64,000 nt of DNA from Cladorhizidae sp. MBARI D1340-BT2 (lineage: Eukaryota > Porifera > Demospongiae > Poecilosclerida > Cladorhizidae), in contig JAQNBH010000006.1 of NCBI GenBank assembly GCA_028752905.1, positions 30,397,863 to 30,461,862 of the forward strand, given 5' to 3'. The notes under the pieces were generated by a model, which searched no databases, was not told the DNA's origin, and worked only from the letters and a program-made list of their open reading frames with translations. This document shows positions 1-11,182 of the stretch, one piece after another (positions within the stretch are counted from its first letter, which is position 1; each line of letters begins with the position of its first letter). Both the position numbers and the translations under genes were made by a program.

Positions 1-497
1 GGCCATTTCTTGCACCAATAGTCCTCAATCCGATGCTTATTATCCATGCTCATGGGCAAGAAACTTCACCATTTCACTGAATGAGCACTCTCTGACTCTT
101 GATCGAAGAGGTAAGTCTTTATTTCCAGCCATAAATTACTCAGCATACTATTTGTTTCGTTCACAACTCTCCTCAGGATTTTGTCATCCAGAAAAAGCTG
201 AGCAAACTCCAAAGGCTCTTTTCCTTCCATGTCAACAGTGTACCCAGATGACTGGCTAAAGGAGATGGAAGAACTGGAACAAGAAGTACTGGCACCAGAA
301 CTGCTACCACTTTAGCTACACTCACCACAAACAACGCCATCACTAACACTATAAGCTACCTCACAAACTCCAACATCCTCATCATCCTCACTATATTTCT
401 TCACTATGAAGCCATCAAAATCATCATTACTCTCATCATCCAACTTACACAGCACTATATCTGTATCACAATATTTAGCCATAGTTACACCCCGCAA
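1..497 (-). pseudogene. piggyBac transposase, N-terminal fragment (copy in A)
   Basis: Read on the minus strand, the start near 497 gives an acidic N-terminal region (residues such as SEDDEDVGVCEVAYSVSDG). It nearly matches the N-terminus at 41262-41435 in A'. After a stop, further in-frame-like piggyBac sequence continues to base 1, where the window cuts the gene. Members of this family are DDE transposases that cut and paste at TTAA. The stop after about 61 codons and the missing rest make this a fragment here. Identification rests on the longer A' copy, which carries the recognisable DDE_Tnp_1_7-type region. Confidence 0.7.
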
Positions 498-943
498 TAT
501 TTAATTAAAGTTGCTATCTGTTGTAATCTGATAACGCCAAACTGTAAAAAGCTCTTAACTAAATCAATAGCTCCTCTATCTAAAGAACTTAGAGTACAGC
601 TGTAAAGCAAGCAGCTGCTCAGTACCCACTTGTAAAGCATTGCATCTTCTGGCATACTATAATATCCCAAGTGTGAAATTGATTTTTTCAGGACAATAAT
701 ACCACATGAAACATGCCAGGAAGCATCTTGGAATGTGTTAGAAGCAACCTAGTAAATCACAAATTAGGCTGTTTACAAGATAGCTGATCCATAAAAATAT
801 TTTTGTAAAATCATCCAATTTACTTTCCCAGAAAGCAGCCCAGAGCTGTGTTGGTTATCTATCCAAGATCTACTAGTGTGCCAAGTAGAAGAGCCTGAGA
901 AACTGTCCTAGTAGGAATAAGGCTAGTTTAAGAAGCTTATAAG

Positions 944-3726
944 CAGGGGCGTACGCAGACTTTTGAAAAGGGGGGTTATGTATAATTATATGTCGGATGT
1001 GGATCATGTGGCTGAAAGCCATGGTGAGGATATATAGTGCAAGAGGGAAATATATATACCCCATCCAGCACAAAACCCCATCCAGAACAAATCGTGGAAA
1101 CTCCAAAAATATTTACAGAGATAATTTTTATTAAACAACCTTCAAAAATATACAGACAAAATTACTGAAATAATAAGCTAACATTGAATTCTGCATGGAT
1201 GTTGTTCTATGTAAAGTTTGCAACAGTATCGATCCATTCCAGTATTAATGCTAAGGCACTGAGTCTTTCCTCACTTTATTAAACATCGAAGTGTGGAAGC
1301 AGATCATTCACAAGTGCGGGAACTGAGTGGCAGTGTAGCAAAAAGGTTCAAAAGGGACATTTGGAAGGGTTTTGGGGCAGCAGAGTTTAAGCGCTTCACT
1401 CAGAGTTTGAGGACGCTCATCTGGTTAAATTTGTAGCCACCTTGACTTCCAGCAATGTAACTCTTCATCAAGTATACTCACATTTGGTAGATCTTCAGAA
1501 TAGAAAGTAACAGCAGGTTCAATATTAACAAAGGATGAAGTAGTGATATGGATGGGCAAGAGGTATTGCAATGAAGCTACCTGGTTGGTATGCTTAGTAA
1601 ATATTGATGTATATTGTGGTCAAGAAAAGGGATGACTACAGCCCATTTAAAATAATCATCAACTGAATTGGTAAATTCAGATGCTGATGCTGTCACTGAG
1701 TTGTGCATGGCATCGAAATACTTATATTGGATTGAACTGCCCATCTAGAACAATGCCGAAAGATACGCTGTGAAATATTATCAATATCTGCTCTCTCTCT
1801 TTTAAATTCATTGCAACAGTCTTGTACTATTGTCACTGCAGAGGTAAGGTCTTGGCACTTTCCTTGTAATTTAACAATAGCTTCTTTAATAGACCTAAAG
1901 AGAGTGACTAGGGAATACAAAAATGCAAAGGACTGCAACATTTTCATGGTATGCAAGAGCATTTTTCTTATCATCAGTAGTCCAACCATCTTTAAAGTTC
2001 AGAAATTCACTATTTCCATAGAGTACTATCTCACACATTTCAATTAGAAAAAGATGATATAGACAGAAATCCTCCCAGCCATTGATGTTCTCTACCCATC
2101 GAGTAATGCAAACGTTGATTATTGAAGACTGCTTTGTGCCAATCTGAGACCTCTTCTGAATGATTGCTTTAAGGAGGCCCTCTCTTTTAGCTGAATCCTT
2201 AATCCATAATATGAAACATTTTATCTGATCTACACAGTTCCTTATAGGTGGAACAGAACAGGAACTTATGATACCCAGATTATGGAATGACTTGCACAAT
2301 GTGTGTTGGGATGCTTCTCTCGAAGTAATGCCTGCACACCAGCTATCTCCCCACTCATCATTGAGGCCCCATCATACCCTTGCCCTCACAAATCACTCAG
2401 TGATAAGCCAAGCTCCTTCAAGGTCTGTATAATGGCATTTGCTACATCAGCTGCTCAGACTCTCTCAAGTTTTACAAATGAAACAAGGTCTTCTCGAATG
2501 TCACCATGGCCATCAACAAAATGAAGGCATATGTGCAAATGCTCTACATTGTCACATGAAACCTCATCAGCTAGAACGGAAAAATATTTTGCTTCTTTTA
2601 TCTCAGATATTGTTTTGGCAATAATCATATCATAGCCTATAATATTAATAATTACATTTCGACTCCTTGGTGATAAGTGTGTTGCATTCTTTGCCTTGGT
2701 ACAATAAAGATGCTCATATAAAATACTGTCTGTCTCAGAAAAATATTTTAGCAGTGCTAAAAAGTATCCCGGATTCTTTGACGATGCAACATCCTCTAAC
2801 TTTCCATAAAATGCAATACCCTGTTTGCCTACAAAAATTATTGCTCAAACAATTTGCCTCAGTATAAGGTGCCAGTAAGGACACTAGGCAATTGTACATC
2901 GTGGTGACATAAGAAAGAGTATATCTAGCACCGCTAGAAAGCTCATTTATTAGACAAGCAACATCATCAATAGACCTATTTGCAGATAATAAACATACGA
3001 TTCTGGTCCTTCGGCACTTCCACTTGAGCATTCATTAACTACAGGAACTTCACCTTCATGTCAGCTTTCCAGAGTGGTACTGATTTCAGAATGATCCAGA
3101 TCAGACTGAGGTTCATTAGAATCTGAATAAATGAGATTGGTTTATCAAGTGTACAGGCTGCAAGCTAAATAGCTAGCAATAATTTCTCTTATCTTCATCC
3201 TCAGGCTGTTATTTTGAAAAATGACCTGATGTCCATATTTTGTCGTTGCCTCTTCATGGCAGAGTTGTAGAACATTAGTTCCACAACTACTATTAATGCT
3301 CACTACATGTGCATGATGTGTAACTGTGCAATGATTAGCTCATTAACCGGTCGAAGGACAAAGTCCAACCAACCAGACATCCCCTCGGTGGGACCCGAGC
3401 ACCCTGAGCAGATTGGTCATATTTGCATGGGGGGTTTGTGGACTTTCTTTAGAAAGTACATTCGTTGGGTTCTCATTTTCCCCTCCCCCATGATCAAGGG
3501 CTAGGGTTAGGGCTAGGCCTAGCCCTAAGTTATTGGAATTTTGTTTACACATTATTTAACACTATCAATGTACCTATGTATAATTAAAATTATATTAATG
3601 AAGTGTGCCAGTGCCTGAAATGAAATCTGAGAGGGCAAAACACACACTAACACATTCCAATGAATATCATTAAAATTAAAGGGGGGTTCTGCAGAACTCC
3701 CAGAAACCCCCCTGCGTATGCCCATG
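944..3726 (-). mobile_element. hAT-family transposon with 5-bp target duplication (copy in A)
   Basis: The ends are CAGGGGCGTACGCAG at 944 and, inverted, CATGGGCATACGCAG at 3726. Both are flanked directly by ATAAG (939-943 and 3727-3731), a 5-bp target duplication. CAGGGGCG termini are typical of hAT elements; most hATs make 8-bp duplications, but a subgroup makes 5-bp ones. The transposase is on the minus strand. The same insertion with the same target duplication is present in A', so it predates the A/A' duplication. Confidence 0.85.
1190..3060 (-). pseudogene. hAT transposase (DUF4371/TTF-type), degenerate
   Basis: Minus-strand fragments carry the hAT middle region (residues such as DGWTTDDKKNALAYHENV and RADIDNISQRIFRHCSRW). 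A C-terminal piece near 1260 reads EERLSxLAL, the motif of the hAT dimerisation domain. Relatives are the 52-kDa-repressor-like and ZMYM1-like proteins. Compared with the A' copy, about 320 bp encoding the TTF-type zinc-finger region is deleted near 2870, and there are several stops and frameshifts. The product would act in the nucleus as a cut-and-paste transposase, but this copy cannot encode one. Confidence 0.8.
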
Positions 3727-4785
3727 ATAAGGGCTAGGTACCACACCCAAAGCTTTAGTAGATAAATTATCTAAGCCTGTCATTATCTAGACTATAATAG
3801 TAAAAGAACTGCAAGATCCACACCCTTAAGAGTTCCCTTTAAATATATCTAGCTTCACTGCTGGATGCTGCCTGTACTATATCAAGAACAAACAAAACAT
3901 ATAACGCAGCAGAAATTAGGTTCGCTGTTGCTACCTCCCAGTATAGAGCTCATTCAACATAGCGCTCAAGTTCCATGCAAAGACAGCTGTTGTTGGTCTA
4001 GTTTTAACTTACAGAGGAAAATGTACCCATAGCATCTAGTTTTGTGTGCAGTATCCTGAGCATATTATGACACCATGTTAAGAGAGTTGGGATATAGACA
4101 GTTGTGGGTATTATTACCACCTACAATAAGTAGTTGTATTATGCACATTGCAAGATGTTGGGGATGATTATTGTAGATTCAAATACACACCAAATGTGAT
4201 GAGTGTCCGAACATCAAGAGGAGGGAGATGAATATCAGGTTACATACAAGAAGGTAAAACATGTAACATTACATCATATTATGCATAATACTAGTACACT
4301 TCTAAATTTATTCAAACTTGTACGATTACTCTCAGCTGAACAAAAAAGCTGATTTAAATAAAGTTCTAGTATATTATTATAATGAGATTTTGAACTGCAC
4401 AGAACTAATTACTCACACAGGAGCTGGAAAAAACCAAGAAAATAAAAGTGCCACACAAGGTTAGTTTTGTCTGTCGGTATCAATTAGTTACAGAGCAACT
4501 TAGCTCAAGAAAATTCAAGCATTCTCTTTTTAACTAAATCTGTTTGTTTTTTAGTCCTAACAGTTGAACAGAAATACTTCAGTCTTCATCAGAAAGAAGA
4601 AAGTTTTGTCTCACATCTGGCTAGCTAGTCTGTTCCAGGTATATAATTGACACAATCGCAGCTGAATTTGCATTTCCAAATTAATGGACAGTTCTAAGGC
4701 ACTTACACAGGATTACATACTCACTCAAATCAATACTTAACCTGTGATAGAATCACTCTTACAAAATATAAACATCACCAGTTCG
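3727..4785. other. Non-coding stretch in A
   Basis: No convincing gene. The minus strand near 4560-4620 holds a CUGAUGAAG motif, shared with A' at about 36890, that weakly resembles a hammerhead ribozyme core. The rest is AT-rich sequence matching A'. Confidence 0.5.
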
Positions 4786-5265
4786 CAATGAGTCAACTGG
4801 GAGTTTGTCAGGTGCATTTTTTTAAATAAAAAACAACAACTTGTGCTTACCACTTTATAGCTCCATAGAGTCTGCAAACTTCATGTTATGAACTTTATAT
4901 TCAGTTCAAAAGATAGGTCTCTCTGTGTGCTCTATGTTGATACTAATATATTTTTCATAGATATAACTATAGCCATGTTACAGGAGCTATAAGTGGAAAG
5001 ATCCTAAAAAACCTGAATGCCTGATTTTGGTGCGTAAATATCTCCAGATTGCCAAGTGCTAGAGAGTTGAAGTTAGTACCAGTGGCTAGAGGAGGCCCTA
5101 CTCTATACAATAACAGTTTTGATTAGGCGCTAAAATGTAAGTACATAGTCAAGCGTTCGGGTGGAAAATGAATGAAATTCATAAGACTCCCAAGCCATAT
5201 TAAACTAAGTACCGCGGCTCCTGAGATGATGTAACGACCTATAGATGGTCTATCCTGGATTCTTT
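4786..5265 (+). repeat. Single arm of a foldback element (copy in A)
   Basis: This segment matches one arm of the complete palindromes at 32402-33155 and 33305-34030. Shared blocks include the stretch around a cttttgagctatata-like motif and the TTAGGCGCTAAAA block. It stops near the palindrome centre, so only half an element is present. The A' block has the same half at about 36270-36680, so the loss predates the A/A' duplication. Confidence 0.8.
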
Positions 5266-5300
5266 GCAATTGGTTTTATTCAGCATATCTATAAAACCAT

Positions 5301-5650
5301 TTGAAGATCAGTTATCATAAAATATGCAATTCTTGTGACAGGCTCAATGTTGATATCCTTTACGATCCAGTTATACCATCATTGGGACATTGGGAAAAAT
5401 GTGGGCAATTTAGAGGATGGGCAGGAGGAGCTGTCTGTGCTACTAGAACACTTGGGAAAGGTTGCAAATGTCATGCAATGGAGCAGCAAGGTACTCATTA
5501 GGAAACTGTGGACAGTTACAGAGAGTTGCAGGTATAAATAGGCCTGGTTATGCTATTACAATTCTTGCCTCAATGTTCTGGGAAATATGTTACACTAATC
5601 ATGAAGCTTGTTCACATGCTCATAATTGGTGCATGTTTCAAGGACTTTGA
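5301..5650 (+). other. Exon-like ORFs of unknown function (copy in A)
   Basis: Two overlapping reading frames are largely kept in the inverted A' copy (35800-36149). One contains NVDILYDPVIPSLGHW; the other contains SLGNCGQLQRVAGINRPG. The second also occurs, in the same frame, in two further places in B and B' (about 17220-17370 and 49750-49905). I do not recognise the family. Keeping the frame in four diverged copies suggests a former or current exon, although it could be a repeat that happens to lack stops. Confidence 0.4.
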
Positions 5651-5659
5651 GAACAGTGC

Positions 5660-6881
5660 TTCATAGCAAGATATCATAACTTAGCTTAACAACATTAGGT
5701 AACTAAACATGAGAGGCTTAATAACTACAGTTTAGGTAACTAAAATATTTTTATAGACCAAAGGGGTAGAAGTTAGGCCCCCTAAATGCTACTTAAAATA
5801 GAACGTTCAGCATTTGACAGTCAAGTACATGCACGTGTGTGGGAGGTGTCTCTTCAATGGTATTGTTATTCCAAGCTCTAGTATGGTGGCTGCTTTGTAC
5901 CAGCAACATTAGAACAACATAAGTTATCTTAGGGGGTTGAGTATGTACAGGTGCCTTTTAATACTCTAGCAACTTACAAGAACTGATCTAAAATGGTCTT
6001 ACGGCTTTTAAAATCATAACTTAATCCGTTTTGCAAGCAAGTATAAAGGGTGTGAATGGAAAGACCCAAACCTACCTAAAGGAAAGGTGGCTAGGGATAA
6101 AATTTCTATATATTTTCTAATAGCAACTGCAGATAATATTTACTTCAGTCCATCTACCTGCAATTTCTTTGAAGGGTGGTTGCAATTGAAAGGGAGGTTA
6201 TTATTAACAAGTCTGGTTTGACAAGAAAAATGCTGTTAGCAATCGCTGATCGCAACCATTGTCCTCGAAAGAATCTTTATGGGCATTCTGCTGTTTTAGC
6301 AAACTGTTTTTCCTGCACTAGGCTACTTGCGCCTACCAGAAAACTCTCTCAATAGTTTAGACTTTGAGAAATGAGTTAGTGTCCATTGATACATTGTTTA
6401 CAGTCTTCTGCTGATTTGGGCCACAATAGAGCAAGATGTTTGCAGTGGCATCTGGGATGTAAAACTTGTGAAGGTTTTAACACCAGAAAGGATAGCATTA
6501 ACTTTAAATAGTTCATCCTGGATCCCGTCCCACGGACAATGATGGATGTCGCAGGGAGATTGTATTTGAGCTTGATGGCAGCTAAGTGAGCATTCTGATC
6601 TCTGTGGGTAATATGATTTAATCAATTTCTGGATTACATAAGTATGTTGATATGGGATCACTAGTTACGGAGAAGAAAATGCTGACTTGTTTCCATTGAG
6701 ATTAGTATGCTACACTTGTTAGTTGACATTTTTGTCCTTGGATGGGATACTGTAAACTCTAGTAAAGGTAATGCTACCCTTACTGCTGTCAGAACAGCTA
6801 GCTACTACTAATGCCCAACTTTTCCAGGAGAAACTTGTAGAGGGTAACTCTTTGCCTCGTGATATCTGCTAGCACCTTCAT
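5660..6881. other. A-block sequence without a clear gene
   Basis: ORFs at 6398-6661 (minus) match the A' copy at 34775-35059 (plus). They read MIPYQHTYVIQKLIKSYYP and later CDIHHCPWDGIQDEL. They look like parts of one exon, but no domain is recognised. The A homology ends at 6881. Confidence 0.4.
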
Positions 6882-7218
6882 ATTCAGGTATCTGCTAACT
6901 ACTCCCTAGCTGTTTCTTATATACTGTTCGAACTACTATGTTTGATTACATCAGGTCGTCATGGCACCGACCCTTGGCGACCAATCCAATGTCTTGTCTT
7001 ATCAGGTGAGGGGTGTGTAGATCTTTCCTCAGGCAGGTGGACCACATCCTTTATAGTGTCTGGTGGTGAGGTCCTTCGTCTGTTCTCACACTCGCTACAT
7101 TGGTTTCCACACATCTGGTGTACGGCTTGACCACTAGGTTCCTTGGCAACAACAGCTGCTGGTTTGGCTTCATCCCGGGCTGTTGTGAACTCAGTCAGGG
7201 AGATAGAATTCCCTGACA
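6882..7218 (-). repeat. 3' LTR, outer part missing
   Basis: Positions 6882-7088 match 10975-11182 directly. On the minus strand this LTR begins TGTCAGGG at 7218, right after the purine tract. The match to A ends one base before 6882, so a rearrangement breakpoint lies inside the LTR. Confidence 0.85.
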
Positions 7219-7230
7219 TTCCCCCTTCTT
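7219..7230 (-). other. Polypurine tract
   Basis: Minus-strand AAGAAGGGGGAA sits immediately upstream of the LTR start TGTCAGGG. This is the expected plus-strand primer for an LTR retroelement and it fixes the LTR boundary. Confidence 0.8.
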
Positions 7231-8226
7231 CAGCTCGAGACCCGTCTCGACTTAGGCCATCGGCGTTGGCATTGGCGGAACCCGACTGGTGGGAGATGGT
7301 GAAATCGTAGTCTTGTAGGTCAAGCGCCGAACGAGTGATTCAGCCATATCTGTCTTTAATATTGGCTAGGTGGGCCATGGGGTTGTGGTCAGTTTCAATG
7401 GTAAATGTAGTTCCCTCCAATTAGACCCTGAAATGTTTAATTCCTGCCACGATGGCAAGAGCATCCCGTTCTATCGTCGAATATCTCTGTTCTCTGAGTA
7501 GAAGTTTTCAGGAATTGAATGCCACCGGATGCTCGTCACCCTTGGGGTCGATTTGGCTGATTACAAATCCCAGCCCCGTCGCTGATGCTTCCGTCTGTAG
7601 GATAAAAGGTCTTTCCCAGATTATGGATAATAACACAGGGTGATTAGCTTTTACAGCTTTGAAAGCTACTTCACAAGAACTACTCCACACAATCTTATTA
7701 CTCTGATTCTTTTTGGTTAAGTCTGTTAAAGGAGATGCTATTTCGGAGAAGTTGCGTATAAACCTTCGGTAGTAACCGGCTAATCCTAAAAAGGCTCTCA
7801 TTGAGGGGGTGTATAAGTACAGATGGCCTCAACCTTGCAAGACAATGGTCTAATTTGTCCTCCACCCATTAAATGTCCCAAATACTCACAATGGCTCACA
7901 CTAAAGTTACATTTCTCTTGTTTTATTGTGAGATCTGCTTCTCTCATTCTGCCTAAAACTACTGACACATGTTGTAAATGGTCTTTCCAGATCTGACTAT
8001 AAATTACAATGTCATCTAGGTATGCCACAGTAAAGGTTTCCAACCCGGACAAGATGTGGTCCATTAACCTTTGAAAGGTGGAGGGGGCCGAAACCAAACC
8101 AAAGGGCATAGTCGTAAATTGATACTTCCCATAGGGAGTAATAAAGGCAGTCTTCTCTCTACTACTACACCCCATGGAGACCTGATAGTACCCCTTGGTT
8201 AGGTCAAGGATGGTTAAGCTGTCCAT
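7231..8226 (-). pseudogene. pol: Gypsy reverse transcriptase and RNase H
   Basis: The RT palm region begins at 8226 and carries LDLTKGYYQV, TMPFGL and the active-site box AYLDDIVIY. The connection domain follows (FLGLAGYYRRFI). RNase H begins at about 7570 (FILQTEASATGLGFVISQ; DHNPMAHL; SGSANANADGLSR). The N-terminal part of RT is missing and the sequence is joined directly to integrase at about 8226. Stops occur near 7424, 7507 and 7800. The reading frame ends shortly after RNase H and runs into the LTR, so nothing but a short tail follows RNase H. Confidence 0.9.
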
Positions 8227-9140
8227 TTAGTAGTGTTGACAATAGCTATAAGTACGTCTTTGTGTCCACCAGAAGTTCTTAAGGGGTCCAAATATGTCCA
8301 TAGCTATGCGACTAAAGGGTTGATCAATAATAGGTAATGGGTGAAGGGGTGCCTTAGGTACTACTGCTGGGCAGGCTTTTTGGCAGATGGGCAAGACAGA
8401 CACAGCTCATGAACATCTCTGGCCATACCTGGCCAATCCATCCTACCTCTGATAAGTTGGATGGTTCTTTCCTGCCTGCTGCTGCAGAGGAGTAAGCTAA
8501 CCTCATTACCTTGGCTCTGGATGATTTTACTAATAACCCATCTTTCCAAAAATACACACTGTCTTTTTGGTTCACTTTTTCCCTTACGCTCCTTAGGGTA
8601 GGATCTTGTTTCTGTTCCTCACGAAACTCTTCCGGGAAGATGGTGTCCAAGTCTCCGGGCTCTGCTGCTTCAGGTGATGGGGGAGTCACTAGGTCATCCT
8701 TTGGATGTCTTTCTGGCTTGCCTAGGCTCACTCCTGTTTCTTCTGGTGCTGGTGGGGGAGGGGTCTCTAGCTCGTCTGTAGGAGGTGTTTCCGGCTCGGC
8801 TAGGCTCACGCTTTCCTCATCCATTTCACTGTCATTGTCATCAGGTAGTACTGGTTGTATGATGGGCTCATCCTCGTGGAGTTGTCGGGCCTCGGCTTGC
8901 TCTTCCAGGGTCCAAAGCTTGCTTTGGATCCTTGTGGTTGCCAGGCCCAGCTCAGAGGTAGGGAGAGTAGGAGGGACAAGGTCCCTCTTCCCGGCATCTG
9001 TATCCAGAGCTTCCCGGAGGTATGTCTTAAATAAGGGAATATCATGCCGCATCAACATATCACACATAAGGTACTCGGATACACCCACTGCTAATACTAC
9101 CTTCTCATATCTGTCTACCTGAAGGGTTATCTTGGCTGCT
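8227..9140 (-). pseudogene. pol: Gypsy integrase N-terminal part, upstream of RT
   Basis: The 8354-9088 ORF has a proline- and acid-rich linker, then EEFREEQKQDPTLRSVREKV and FWKDGLLV, the usual lead-in to the integrase zinc domain. Near 8400, in a shifted frame, the end of the zinc domain is visible (CPICQKACPAVVP). The catalytic core then starts (FSRIAMDIFGPL, with the first catalytic Asp). At about 8230, after LIAIVNTTKW, the core is cut and joined to RT. The other catalytic residues are deleted. Integrase lying 5' of RT is unusual for Gypsy elements. Confidence 0.85.
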
Positions 9141-9151
9141 GGGAAATGGGT

Positions 9152-10448
9152 TCAAGCTGAACTCACTGTAGTATATGCTATTTCCCAGGGAAGATAATCT
9201 TTCTGGTCTATGCACCGGGGATGCACAATACTTTTTGTGCAGCCAGTGTCTAACAAAGCTATCACTGACTGGTTGTTAATGGTAACTCTCCTATTCCATT
9301 CAGGCAATTTCTTTCTCATAGTAAGGGCACAATTCCCTCTCTCTATTTTGACACGACAATCCCTCTGCATGTGACCTAATTTCCCACACCTGTAAGATTC
9401 AACTGATCTTGGCCCTCTATCTTGAGGAATATTTATGTTACATGGGTTAATGTTACAAGGGAGTTGTCTTCCTTGCTCAGACAGTCTGGTGTAGGGGAAA
9501 CGTCCTTTGTTGTCTCTGGGTTCACCTCTGTTGTCTCGGTGTTCTCGGGGAGGGGTTCTTCGTCCTCCTTTTTGATCTGTCCTTGGAACTGCATCCTTCT
9601 CTCTTGGTGAGGTACATGGACATCTCAGTACTGCCTCCTTGAGTTCTTCATAACTTCCAGGTACCATCTGGCGCATACGGCTCTCTAGCCACCTTGGAAG
9701 TTACTGTAAAGTAAGCTCAATCAAAATAAGTTCTTGGGCTGACTTACCACTAGAAGCCAACCATCGGGAACAGGCTTGCTTCCTGTCTCGGAACCACTCT
9801 TCAGGTTTGTCTTGACTGAAGGTTAAGTCAAACAACTTCTTCCGGTATGACTCCATTGTAATCTGGTAGGTAGATCGGAGGGTTTGACAGACTAGATCGT
9901 AATCTTCTTGTTCTTCTATAGTTAGGGAGGTTACGGCTAACATGCCCTGGCCATAATTATAGTACACTTTGTAGGTAGACATTCCAGAGACGCCATGGCC
10001 ACTTGCTTGCTAGCGCGGTCACCTCGAAGGAGCTGAGGAATGCCCCCATGTCATCAGTGCCTTCAACGAATTTATGTATGGTCAGTTCGGGTGTAGCTAC
10101 CACTGGTAGAGCCACCGCTGGTGGAGAGTGTGTCTGGTCCACCAAGGCCTGGCTCCATGGATCCTGTTGCTGCTGGGCATGTTGTCGGTCCTCGGCCCAT
10201 CTGGCATCTTCGCGTTGTGATATGGCCTGCTCCATCTCCGCCCATTGGCCCATGAAGCGATTCATTTGACCTCTGAGTGGAAGAGGGTCTCCATTCCTTG
10301 CGATGCTGTTCCCCAGCTCATCATCCTCACTGCATTCAACTGGTTCCAAGGGAGGTACACGGCCCTCAATGAGGTTGTGGTCGCGAGGGGGTCGGTTAAA
10401 TCCAGATCGCAGAGGAAGAGCCATAACAATACAATGAAAAATACACAC
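9152..10448 (-). pseudogene. gag-pro: Gypsy gag and protease
   Basis: The frame starts at about 10427 (MALPLRSGFNRPPRD) with a charged, glutamine-rich N-terminus, then ELTIHKFVEGTDDMGAFL. After a frame change at about 9980 it continues with LFDLTFSQDKPEEWF, typical of Gypsy gag. An arginine-rich region follows, with a zinc knuckle YRCGKLGHMQRDC whose first Cys is Ser. The aspartic protease motif is ALLDTGCTKSIV. Two frame breaks and the lost knuckle Cys point to inactivity. Confidence 0.85.
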
Positions 10449-10639
10449 TCACGAAGGAAAATACACTCAGTGGTTACACAAAACAAAATATAACCAGAGT
10501 TGGGTTTGGTTTCACAAGCCCCAAGGTTCTCAAGTGACCTTGGCTGTTTCCCACTAATCACAACAAATTTTTTTATGTAATCACAACCTCTCACTCAGGC
10601 TGGAGGTACAATAGTAACGTAGATCCTTTTTTCCAACAT

Positions 10640-10659
10640 GGATCCCATCGCTGCCACCA
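10640..10659 (-). other. Primer-binding site, probably tRNA-Leu
   Basis: The minus strand reads TGGTGGCAGCGATGGGATCC one base after the LTR end TGACA. The plus strand therefore resembles the 3' end of a eukaryotic tRNA-Leu plus CCA, with about two differences from the common form. Recalled tRNA sequence; a match to the host tRNAs would settle it. Confidence 0.65.
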
Positions 10660-10660
10660 A

Positions 10661-11182
10661 TGTCATGAAAAACCAGCCTTCTCCCAGTACAGAAACTTTA
10701 GCTGGCTGAGCAGATCCCTAGTCTTCATGCGACGACTAATCTTTGACCCCCAGTCTGTCCTACTGGCAATCCTCGGAACTAGCCAAACTCAGCAACTCTC
10801 AAAAGAATTGCTGGATTCCCAAATATAACTACAGATAGTTGTATTATAATTATGAGAAACATAAATACACCAGCCATGACAAGATAACACAACACAATAT
10901 CAACCACAATAACAAAGGTTCAGTCGGTTCTTATCTAACAGTTCTTAATTGCTGGTTGCAGCAGTCTCTGGCAATATTCAGGTATCTGCTAACTACTCCC
11001 TAGCTGTTTCTTATATACTGTTCGAACTACTAGGTTTGATGACATCAGGTCATCATGGCACCGACCCTTGGCGACCAATCCTATGTCTTGTCTTATCAGG
11101 TGAGGGGTGTGTAGATCTTTCCTCAAGCAGGTGGACCACATCCTTTATAGTGTCTGGTGGTGAGGTCCTACATCTGTTCCCA
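10661..11182 (-). repeat. 5' LTR, outer end missing
   Basis: The plus strand begins TGTCATGA at 10661, so the LTR ends TCATGACA on the minus strand next to the primer-binding site. Positions 10975-11182 match 6882-7088. Compared with the left LTR, about 130 bp at the outer end are lost where B begins. The full LTR would be about 650 bp with TGTCA...TGACA ends. Confidence 0.85.

Larger units (their letters stand above)
1..6881. repeat. Inverted duplication block A
   Basis: This block matches 34557-41757 in reverse orientation along its whole length. It includes the 5' part of a piggyBac gene, a hAT element, half of a foldback element and exon-like ORFs. The copies differ by scattered substitutions and by about 320 bp missing here inside the hAT gene (the counterpart of roughly 38567-38890). 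The match reaches base 1, so the block probably continues left of the window. It stops at 6881, where a truncated LTR begins. Identity looks high by eye but was not computed. Confidence 0.95.
6882..11182 (-). mobile_element. Ty3/Gypsy LTR retrotransposon, integrase before RT, truncated at both ends
   Basis: A minus-strand element with a partial LTR on each side, a primer-binding site, a purine tract, gag-like, protease, integrase N-terminal, reverse transcriptase and RNase H sequences. The order from right to left is gag, PR, INT (cut short), RT, RNase H, LTR. No integrase follows RNase H. The left LTR lacks about 314 bp at its outer end and the right LTR lacks about 130 bp at its outer end. 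No target duplication can therefore be seen, and the flanks are A and B respectively. Confidence 0.92.

Noticed and set aside
873..1106. 77-residue hydrophobic minus-strand ORF, possible membrane protein
   Set aside because: It spans the hAT terminus and flanking sequence, so it is not one biological unit.
3500..3530. GGGTTAGGGCTAGG motif as a possible interstitial telomere
   Set aside because: Only one or two imperfect units, part of a CCTAGG-rich palindrome inside the hAT element, not a telomeric array.
8511..9122. 203-residue plus-strand ORF, Ser/Gly-rich
   Set aside because: Antisense shadow of the gag-pol linker; its composition mirrors the Pro/Glu-rich minus-strand frame.
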